From positions 44,921 through 108,920 of the forward strand of contig NW_019775753.1 of the NCBI RefSeq assembly GCF_001039355.2: 64,000 nucleotides of DNA, in the 5' to 3' direction. Under the pieces are notes generated by a model that was given only the letters and a program-made list of their open reading frames with translations, made no database searches and had not been told where the DNA came from. Source of the stretch: Lingula anatina. Taxonomy: Eukaryota > Brachiopoda > Lingulata > Lingulida > Lingulidae. Made by a program: the position numbers and the translations under genes. Below are positions 47,378 to 64,000 of this stretch, in pieces (the stretch's first letter is position 1; every line of letters starts with the position of its first letter).

Positions 47378-48300
47378 GTGAGAACATCAAATTGCAGGTA
47401 AATTTGATTTTGTAGACTTTGAAAGTTGATACTTTAATTTTGAAGTCGTTTGTTTTTTTGCCATTCATTTATTTCGCTTTCAAAATCGCATAATTCATTG
47501 ACTGTTACTAAGTAGTGGCGTTATTTTATTTAAAAAAGTCAAGCTTGAAACCTAATTTAGTCGTGAAGGAAGTTTATTGTTACTTGTGCATAAAAATTGC
47601 TTTAAGAAGGAGAAATTCCTTTTCATTCATTAATTCATTTTGATTGGAGTAGTGTGAAGATGTCAGGTTACATTGTTTTGTGCACGTTTTTCCAAAATGC
47701 TTTTGAGTTTCCTGATTAGTCATACGACAATAACCTTATTGTTTTAATAAGAGATTTGAAATATGTTGTTTTTTATTTGACTTTACTGTTGAGATATTGT
47801 TATAATGTTCAACTGTGTATCTTCTGAAGATTAGAGAAAAATACTATTTATTCTAGGTACAATAAAATGATTTATTTACCAGTTTCTTTGTTTTGTTTGT
47901 TCCTTATTTTCATTTCATTTTAAATGTTTTGATCAATACGTGCTCAACTATATGTATTAGGATTATTACTGATAATAAATTTGTTTTTGTTCTGATTTTT
48001 ACCACGTGTGTGTCAACCGTGTGAACAAACTGGAAGTAGTTCAAATACAGGTGTACGAAATAGACATAAGTGTAAAAACAATATATAGTATATAAAAGCA
48101 TTCTACTGTGTATGAATGCCAGGATAGGCGCAGCAGGTCTTATGACATAATGACTATTTCTACAGACTATACGGCTACAGAATTGTCATATAATTGAAAC
48201 CCATAGTGATTGATAAAGGATATTGGTTTTGATCACTATATTGCTGAATTTCAGTGGCAATGATTATCACTTGAAGTCTGCTAGGTGTGGACTAAAGATA

Positions 48301-48399
48301 AACTTAAGGCACTAGAAAATATGAAACTTAAGGCACTAGAAAACATGAAACTTGAGGCACTAGAAAATATGAAACTTAAGGCAATAGGAAATTTGAAAG
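48301..48399. repeat. 24-bp tandem repeat, four units
   Basis: Four units of AACTTAAGGCACTAGAAAATATGA with few changes, in the presumed 5' intron of Osr. Confidence 0.9.
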
Positions 48400-48587
48400 T
48401 TGTTGCAGCTTTTAGTCTTGGTTCCACTTTATGATTATTGGGTGCATTTGGCTTTATTTGGTTTGGTTACTTTCGTTCAGTGGCATTTTATTGTTTCTTC
48501 TGAATTCTATGTTAATTCTGAATATTTTCCAAATAAATACAAGTGAGTCGAAATTCATGTTACAAGAATTTCTCATTTTTCTTTCAG

Positions 48588-48637
48588 GTTTTAACTTCAA
48601 AAACACGGACTTACAACGGAATATACCAAATTAAGAG
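48588..48637 (+). other. Osr 5' untranslated segment of exon with the start codon
   Basis: Pyrimidine tract and acceptor CTTTCAG at 48581-48587, then 50 bp to the ATG. It suggests that the start codon lies in the second transcribed exon. Confidence 0.45.
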
Positions 48638-56066
<7,429 letters not shown>

Positions 56067-56666
56067 ATCATTTGCTGTAATTTCGTTGGGAGATTAAATG
56101 TTAATTAAATTGTTTCTGTCAGGATTGTCCATACAGACATTTTTTTCTGCTCAATGTGGTCACAGTAGTGCACATTGCACCAGGCTTGGGTAGAACTGAC
56201 GACGTCTCATTGGAGTTAATGGCCGACCATGAATTATTCAGAATTATCCTCGAAGTACCACCCGCTGTGATTAAGTGCTTCCTTGACAAGGTGGAATGCT
56301 AGAAACTTGCCAATGGATTTTTTTTTTCATCAGAAATATTTTAAGTTCTCAAATTGTTATTTACTAAAAGGGGCAGCATACCAGTGCGACTCTTGGTTAT
56401 AGGTGCCAATTGGATAATTGGATAAAAGTGCCAAATTGCAGTGGTAAAACTGTTTGGAAAAATCTACTTGTAAAAAGTAGAAAGTGAACGCCCCCAATGT
56501 GTCCATTGTGAGACAGAAATATCAAAATCGGGTAGGAGTACATGTACATAGGTCAAATTTTTGTTCTACCTCCTTAAATTGAGTTGTTTGAAGAACTATT
56601 ATTGTCACTTTGTTTCAGTACATAACGCAGCTAATGCAATTATTTGTCGGATCAAGAGAGTATGAT

Positions 56667-56672
56667 AATAAA
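56667..56672 (+). terminator. Candidate poly(A) signal of Osr
   Basis: First canonical AATAAA on the plus strand that I see after the stop, giving a 3' UTR of about 620 bp. Later hexamers exist, e.g. near 57707. Confidence 0.4.
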
Positions 56673-56781
56673 GGCTCAAGCATGCAATAAGGTCAACAAA
56701 TGTACTTATATGTCAGCGCCACCCTTGCCAAAGTTTAACCTGTGTACGTCGCTCGTTGACTTGACGTTTAACTTACCTTTG

Positions 56782-56946
56782 CAGGCCCGTAGCCAGGGGG
56801 GTCGGGGGGTTCGAAAGAACCACCCTTTTGTTTGGAAAAGGTCCACTCTGGGTAAAATTTGATCTATATACTTGAGGATTTTATGGTAAAAGGTCTCTTT
56901 TTTCAGAAAACGAACCCTCCTTCTGAAATTGCTGGCTACGGGCCTG
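56782..56946. mobile_element. hAT-like MITE downstream of Osr
   Basis: 165-bp element with ends CAGGCCCGTAGCCAGG and CTGGCTACGGGCCTG-type inverse (GGCTACGGGCCTG). The interior also pairs (GGTTCG...CGAACC). Imperfect CTTT repeats flank it. This is a very common non-autonomous pattern in invertebrate genomes. Confidence 0.75.
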
Positions 56947-59900
56947 CTTTTCTTTGGCATAATTTGTGAGAAAAACTGTGTGTGAGAAGTCTCCAGTTTA
57001 TGCCAAATACTTATACTAAATTTGGATCACGTATACGTTTGTTAGATATCACAGGTGCGTTAATTTGAGGAACTAATGAGCATGTCAGTTGTTGCTCATT
57101 CAATTCACATTTAGACAAGGCAATACGTAATGAAGATACAGGGTGAATGAATAGACATCTTGGCAGAGTTAAGTGTATTGCTTTGCAAAACAACAACAGG
57201 ACGATTTGCTTCGCATTTAAATTCTGTATTTGGGCAAGCAAAGGTGTCTCAGACTTTTGTATCGAATTGTATTTGTAAATTTGTTATGACAATGGCGGAT
57301 TTCGCTTTGCAATATCACGTTCTTGTAGCTTGACGCTGTGTTCAAGTCTGTACACATAGTTAATGTATTGGAAAGACAATTATTTAATTAGTAGCACACT
57401 TTATTTATTTATTTGTTTGTCTGGTTATTTGTTGTTTTTTTCATCTATTATTTTAATTGTCGACGTCGCCAATGTTACCGACTGACCTCAACGTCAGAGT
57501 ATTGTATAATTCTTATCTTTCATTTTGAGGTTCTTTTATAATTCAAAATTGTGCAAAAAGCATATCATGTTGAAATTTAAGTTTTTAACACGATTTAGTC
57601 TGAATAGATTAGAGAAATGATGAAGACTTTGGTGCAAGAGCCACAACAACGTTTTTCTTTTATTTGAAATATTTATAAACTTAAAACTTTTTTATGTTGT
57701 TTAATAATAAATGAGTGACATTTTATACCCTAGGCGTTCGCTGTTTTGTTATTGAAAGCAACTTATCTAATTATCCCTGCTGGAGTGACAATACTTGTTT
57801 TAGTACATTTTGTGAAGTTTCTGGTGACAATCAAAAGTGAATTGCGATCAATATTCCAATAATTGATATTCAGTACATTTGATTACTTTGGCCATTACTG
57901 GGCGTATTTTTTTTTTTTTTTTTTTTCATTTTTTTTTTCACCTCAGCACATTATTTTCATGTTAATACAGTTAATTTCTCTTTGGTCAAAATTTTGTTTT
58001 GCAATTTTTTCTGTGCGCAAGATAATTAACTCCATGATTATTTAAGCCGCAATTGCATAAGAAAAAAGCCTTCACCAAAAAATGAGATATACCTGTAATA
58101 TTTCTTATCCTGTTTTGTGAAAACACGTTCAAATATTTGAAAACTTCATGTGGGGCATCGACAGATTATTATATTAAATGTACATGTATGTACCGTTATG
58201 ACAATTGAAACAAAGTCTATTTGAAACTAGAAATCGTCTGCTCAATATCTGTAGAATGGTTTTTGAATCGAGTGAAGAGAAAAAAACAGTCATCCCAGAA
58301 AGCGTGCCTTCCTCTATAATAAACTCTCGAGTAAATAAAATAACACATAATATAGAATAAGTACATTGGCATCAACATAACGGGAGGTTAGGTACTTGCA
58401 TGGGCCCCAATATAAACCGAATCACACTGATTGCAATGACGTCGTGAGACGACTGGGTTTTTTACCTTAAGGTATTCCCTGTCAGTTTCTCATGTCTTAA
58501 ATGTGCTTTTTTGCCTTTTTGTACTCTTGTTGAGTGCGCTCACACAAATCACCAGTGACATATAGAATAGCACTGTGTCTTGTAGGGCACTGGGGTTTAG
58601 AAAGGACAAACAGGAATATTTGGTATTTCAATCTTCAATAAGGTACTCTTCTAACATAAAACACTTGCAGGGTACACGTACACAAAATGTGTGAAAGGCG
58701 CCTTTAACGTTTAATAGAAATACTACTGTTCGAGGTATTTTGTGAGAACTTCTTTCTATGAAAAAATGTATGATGTAGGAATTGTTTCATAGAAAAAGAT
58801 ATGAATTGTCTCAATGGCATATTCGAGCCAAGCATTGTGTGCAGTCAATCTCAGTGAAGTTAAACAGTTAAATATTCCATTTTTTTTTTATAAAATATTC
58901 ATTAATACGTTCCCTGTGATAACATGCGTATCCCTTCCTCCGGTTTTCGTCATTTCTCTGCCACTGAAGAAATTACCAACTCTCATTTTTTGTGCATCCA
59001 TTTTATTGAACTTTTGGGAATATTCAAATCTTTTAGACTTCCTTCACTGTATTGACGAAAGGGTCAGAGAGCATGATTTTGTATTTGAAAACCCAATAGA
59101 ACTACAATTAGATAAGTGAAAGAGATTTTACTTAAACCTTCGTCAGGTACGAAAATGGCCTTTTCCGTTTCAAAGCGATCCATTGTTGTATGTACTGACT
59201 GGGCAGATGGTCCATGGTTCTTATTTTTTCAAAAAATAAAGTCAAAAGAAACAAAAACGACATTGAAATATCCTAAGAGGCATGTTCGTCTTGGAACGGA
59301 ATGCAATACCGTAAAACCTTCACAGGGATCCCATTGATGAAAATGACCTGCACCTTGGGGCAATTGTTCAATGTGTCTTCAATTCTACAATGATTTCTTG
59401 TTACAAAGTGTTTTACCATTGCGTGATTTGGCACATTCTTGAAATACATCAATCTTTTTGGGTGATTTGATAAATGATTATGAGTATTCAGGAAACCGTT
59501 TGAAATAACACGATGAACCATTTTCGGACTTTATTTTTTTACAAAGCAGGTTATATTTGGATATTCTATTGCAAAATAATTTGACACAGATTGGAACAGA
59601 ACCATATTCGATGCTTAGTACTAGGAAACTGCGGTTGTGTTCACATATTTACACACAAAAAAATCAGTTTCATGCGGTTTAAATCGTTTCCAAATGTTGT
59701 ATGCCATACGCCATATTTCCAAAGTGAGTATTTTACTTTCATTGATCTTACTAGGCACACACAAAAGATGAGACAGAAAAACAGGAATAACGATCATAAC
59801 TTGCATATAAAAACAATACAGTATATAGACTTACTGTATAACAAACAAGTAATAGTACTGGTATATAATGATAATTCCTTCACAGATAGCTAAATGTGAC

Positions 59901-60140
59901 CTATGTCACTCCCTTTTACCACTACAAATTACAATGTCTCATAAGACACTTTCTTCAGGGAAAGAGTTAATACTGTTATTTTAAATGCATAACACATCTG
60001 ATGCAAATTTATCAAGATCATTAATGAGAGAGTTATCCCTCCTGGTTAGATGCACGTGCGCTTATGTGTGTTTATATGTCATATTTACATGTATGCATAT
60101 ATTTTCTCTATGTGTAAATGAGATAAATAAATCAATTCAA
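56947..60140. other. Gene-free stretch
   Basis: AT-rich, poly-T at 57909-57938. Frames up to about 100 codons (58814-59119, 59591-59893) have no recognised domain and no splice-linked partners that I can support. Confidence 0.45.
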
Positions 60141-60170
60141 TCGAATTGAATTGAATTGAATTGAATTGAA
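60141..60170. repeat. (GAATT)n pentanucleotide repeat
   Basis: Five GAATT units, preceded by the partly inverted phrase ATTCAATCGAATTG. Confidence 0.9.
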
Positions 60171-60417
60171 GTGGTCTGATGAGGAAGCATTCAGCACAGC
60201 ACATAAAGCTTGGGTTACAAATACATAAGGATAGAAACAACCGACGGAGCATGAACAGAAACCGGCCAGCATCAAATTTGGCAAGGTAACGGCAACAAGC
60301 CACAAGATGCCAATACGTCTAGTAGCAGGCCAGACTCCATTCCTAGTATCAGCTATAGGGACCCCCTGTGTTCTAACGACCATAGAGTCCAACATCCATG
60401 CTACCATACTACCATAA

Positions 60418-60650
60418 CGCACCTGCCTGCCGAAAAGGAACGCTCCAAGAAATTGGGAGTGACGTCCCCGAGGCCGTTAGGAGATCGACGTTCGTGAGCC
60501 GCCGGCGTCCCGTCGTGCTCGCGGGGGTTGGCTTTAAGAGCGGCTTTTCAGAGTCGATTACCAAGAGCGGTGATTACCAGGAGAGTTTCCGGGACGTCTT
60601 GCCTAGAAGCTCGAAGCCGCCTCGTGACCTTGTCATCTCTGGGTAGCCTT
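60418..60650. other. CpG-rich patch of unknown nature
   Basis: About 230 bp much richer in GC and CpG than its surroundings (e.g. GTGAGCCGCCGGCGTCCCG). One plus frame is open across it (60398-60646) without a recognised domain. It could be a promoter, a conserved exon of an unseen gene, or inserted structural-RNA sequence. Confidence 0.4.
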
Positions 60651-63600
60651 CTACTCCAAATGAGAGGTTTACTGGTAATGTGGGAGTTTCGTCGTACTTA
60701 ATGGTGGCCCTGCGTCCCAGGAGTCTGGAGCAAATTGCAAAGCGGCTTCCTGTTTATGACAGAACGTTTCTGAAACAATTCTAATAAAAAAGCAAAAAGG
60801 CTATTTTCAGGTAAATACCAGTAGGTAGGTTAGGGAAGAGTTTGTGAGATAAATAATGGATTTACTACAGAAATAGGGTGCGTAATGACCTAAAAAGTGA
60901 TTATAAATTAAGAAAAGGCTATTAAGTTATGGAATTGGATCCTCAAGGTGTGTTGTTTACTTACACTCCGGGAATCTGTCCTCGGCGGATTCTAGCATGA
61001 ATAAAAAGGAATACCCGGATCAAAACTGTCAAAAGACTTAAACATAATGAATAAAAGTATTGAGAACAGTAATGCGCACGTTTGCACGCGGGAGCGCGCC
61101 TGCGTGTGTGTGTGTTTGTGGGTCAAAAATGTACCAAAAACATTGATGGGAAAGGATTTATGAAACAAAACACGTAGACGACAGCGAAGGAATGGAAAGG
61201 AAGAAAAAGATAACTAAAAATAATGATACACTTCTGAATCTACTGTTCTAAACCGCTTCATAAACCACGTTTCTACTTTACTAATATATGAATATAAGCC
61301 TTGCATGGCGGCAGCTCTGATTTGGCTTACGCTGATGTCGAATTTGATGACTACTAGGACGAGAAAAAAAAAGAAAAAAGACAAAGAGAAATTGTTCAAA
61401 ACACGTTTGTTTCTTTGCCACAAGTGAGGATGACGGTGAAGAAGAGCAAGGAATTGACAAACAAGGATAAATGATCAAACAACTAGAGACCTACAGCTGT
61501 TGTTACTGTTATGAAATGGTCTTTTATTGAAAGCAATGCTGTGAGAAACAAGAGAATATGCGCCGAAAGAATGGGACTGTCTGAATGAAAAAAAAAGAAA
61601 AAAATCACCGACCTAGAACAAATGCTCCACAAAGGGCGTAAACACATTCGTCAAAGGATACAACTACTTTGTCTGTATTAGGAATTAAGCCTATCACCAC
61701 GCACGTGTACACGGGCGGTCACGGCGTTCGTTAAGTGGGCCTTCAGGTGAAAAAGAACATCAATCGTGGCACTTCATCCTCCTCACCAGGTAGCGCAACA
61801 ACGTGTGACAGGCTGACATTTTCAAGGAACCAAAGCGTGATTCGAACCGAACGCTGAAAAGCGCTCCTGCTCTCAAGTAGAAAAATTGCCGCTGTTTAAC
61901 ACGTGTACGCTGTCACGCAGTTTCAGGAAAGATGACTTAAAGCCGATACGTCTCCGACGCTAACAGCTGGCTTAAGTGTGGACAAGCCCAAGTTCAAACG
62001 GTGGTATACAAATATATCTATTTATTGAGTGCTTTTCTCTATGAAGCGAATTGACAGTGACAACTGCAGATTCCTACAGCAACTTCAACTGACGGGGATC
62101 GCTTCCTGAAACGCAGTCATTATTTGTCCTGTGATTTGTTTATTTTATCTCATTTATTCACTAGGTGAAATTTCATTTATGATGAAATTAACTGAAATAA
62201 ACAAATACATGTATATTAAAAGAACAACGGGTTTGCCAGACGTAAATATTCTATAGCATCCCAGTACCATATAAAACCCTGAATGTTGCATGTCAGAAAA
62301 AGACAATGGAAATTTTCTTCTCAATCCCCCTTTAAACGTACTTTTTAAGTAAAACGTCCATCTCGTGTATCAGGTGAAATAGAAATAAAATAGTAGAAAA
62401 CCGCATCAATATACATAGTCTAAATCTTACACATATGCGCCATAACCAGTATTTAATTGCACAATTTCAAGAAAAGTACATATTTTCATCTTTTCATCAG
62501 AAATTTAAAATTGAGGATCAAACAAATTGATTTCCAAGAATCTATGTATAAATATTATTTGACATTATCTGTGGTCAGCCAATTAGAGGCAAATAGAATA
62601 TATTTTTTGACAAATAAATACCTGGGAAATATAGAGCTGTTTATACATGGATAGCATTATGAAAAATTAGTGCAGTGTTTGAATCACTGATTCACATAAA
62701 ATAGCAGCTCTTTTTTTTTAATCACGTTAACTGCTGAATGTTACACCAAAGGCTCTTTCAGATAAATGTAACTCGAAAGTTGCTACGATTGGAGTTACAT
62801 TTATCCGATAAAGTCAATGTTGCTACATGTATCGAGCCGTCCGGTTTGTATATTAAGAATCCCTTTTAAAAGGAAACGTGTCGCTGATTTAGGAGAAGCA
62901 ATAATTTAGATTTGATTTTCATTTCCTTGTTGTAATTTTTTACAATGGCAATGGCCTTGCAATATATAATGTACAACATTATTGCACTAACATTGCTAAG
63001 ACTACAATAACGACACAAACGTTACACAAATACTGATGTACCGAACGCTATTGAATATAAAAATATCTACACAATGGACATATTAAATAATATTTAATTA
63101 TACAGAGGAATATCATGTTTAACGATTCTGACAAACTTGTTAGCAGCACAGATTTAGCAAATTGTTTGGTTTCCCCAATTTTCTATGTTGATTATATAAC
63201 GATGTCGTATGTGGGTTAACTAGCAGACCCAATGGACCATACTACACGTCACTATAATAAATACACAAAACTACTTGCTCGTGGCTGCTCATGAACATTC
63301 TACCATAACTGTACACACATGTTATTGTTGCTGGTTATATGCTCTACCTTCTTTTCCAATTCCCAATACAGCAATCAATTGGTGTCAGTTTGGCGTAAGT
63401 GCCCTGTAATCCCATAATCAGACTAGTGCCTGTGACAGAAACATGATGTTCCGCGGGGCAAAGTTATCCGTTACAGAGGTCCGGGGTGCTGCAACGTCTG
63501 AAGCAGCGGTAGCGTGCTGCGTGCGTCTCATCTCTTAGAATGTTAATGTTATAGGAATGGTGAAAGACAAGCTAGCAGACAGAACTTTTACGGTTCGACA

Positions 63601-64000
63601 TTAAAGTGCGTCTCGACATGATACGTCATAGTGATGAAGGTTAAGGAAAATGGTTGAGAATTCTCGGAAAAAAGCTGCCACCGTTATATATCTTGAAAAT
63701 CAGTATAAGCATTTAGATATAAAGAGGAAATGGTTTTTGTGTGCGAATGAATTTGGATGTGCTAAGTGTTCGTGCGTGCGCTTTCTTTTTGCCCCCCGCC
63801 CCCCCCCCCCCACCCTCCCTCCAAAGAAAAATTTCAAAGCAACTTATTAATCATAACGATAGACATTCTGGCTTATAGAATCAACTGCAGCAAGGCGACA
63901 ACTTTTCAAGTCTAACCCAAACAATCAACGCAAATTTCAAAAGAAGCGTCAATTACCCACACGAATTGAGGCTAATGTTTTTTTTTTAATTTAACCCCCC
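60651..64000. other. Gene-free stretch
   Basis: No gene recognised. Contains a perfect 14-bp hairpin at 62761-62805 and a poly-C run at about 63792-63810. A somewhat GC-richer patch lies at 61690-61980. Confidence 0.45.
62761..62805. repeat. 14-bp hairpin
   Basis: GATAAATGTAACTC and GAGTTACATTTATC are perfect inverted copies with a 17-nt loop. It could be a small element remnant or a structured site. Confidence 0.6.

Noticed and set aside
48301-48399. Regularly spaced repeats considered as a CRISPR-like array.
   Set aside because: Units are contiguous with no unique spacers, in a eukaryotic intron; an ordinary tandem repeat.
58814-59119. 101-codon frame downstream of Osr.
   Set aside because: AT-rich, no recognised domain, no supported splice partner.

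Overview
The window is animal nuclear DNA. The genes are split by GT-AG introns, the intergenic space is long and AT-rich, and microsatellites and short non-autonomous DNA transposons are abundant. The only confidently orthologous gene is a five-finger odd-skipped-related (Osr) zinc-finger factor. Together with a lineage-specific cluster of secreted VWA proteins this suggests a marine invertebrate bilaterian, perhaps an invertebrate deuterostome (lancelet, hemichordate, echinoderm) or a lophotrochozoan; I cannot settle which. Two N runs and two single-n joins, both of the latter flanked by near-duplicate sequence, point to a heterozygous draft assembly.

Region 1 (1-21.4 kb) is a cluster of four young paralogues of a five-exon gene for a small secreted von Willebrand factor A-domain protein, called here A (minus, cut by the left edge), B (minus), C (plus) and D (minus). 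Exon sizes are 85 (58 in D), 170, 160, 156 and 161 bp with identical phases, so the models support each other. C is complete, with an intact metal site (MIDAS). B has lost the third MIDAS Asp (Asp to Tyr). D has changed the last MIDAS Ser to Asn and lost nine codons near the signal peptide. B and C are head to head across an inverted repeat of their promoters; C and D are tail to tail. Introns and flanks are also paralogous, and several MITEs can be polarised because the empty site survives in a sister copy.

Region 2 (21.4-26.8 kb) has no recognised gene. It holds a 615-bp fold-back element, an inverted duplicate of the C-D spacer interrupted by a 1.25-kb TA-flanked element, and many microsatellites. 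Region 3 (26.8-35.1 kb) is a 4-kb direct duplication around a single n, probably two haplotypes placed in tandem. Each copy carries a promoter-like block (CRE, CCAAT, E-box inside a 16-bp palindrome, and a splice donor).

Region 4 (35.1-48.5 kb) is largely gene-free, with one speculative first coding exon, a hAT-like MITE across an N gap and a GCAGTAG-rich MITE. Region 5 (48.6-56.1 kb) is the Osr gene: five coding exons, 315 residues, all junctions GT-AG and in phase. Region 6 (56.1-64 kb) has no recognised gene, only a small hAT-like MITE, a CpG-rich patch near 60.5 kb and simple repeats. The VWA cluster and Osr are neighbours with no evident functional link.
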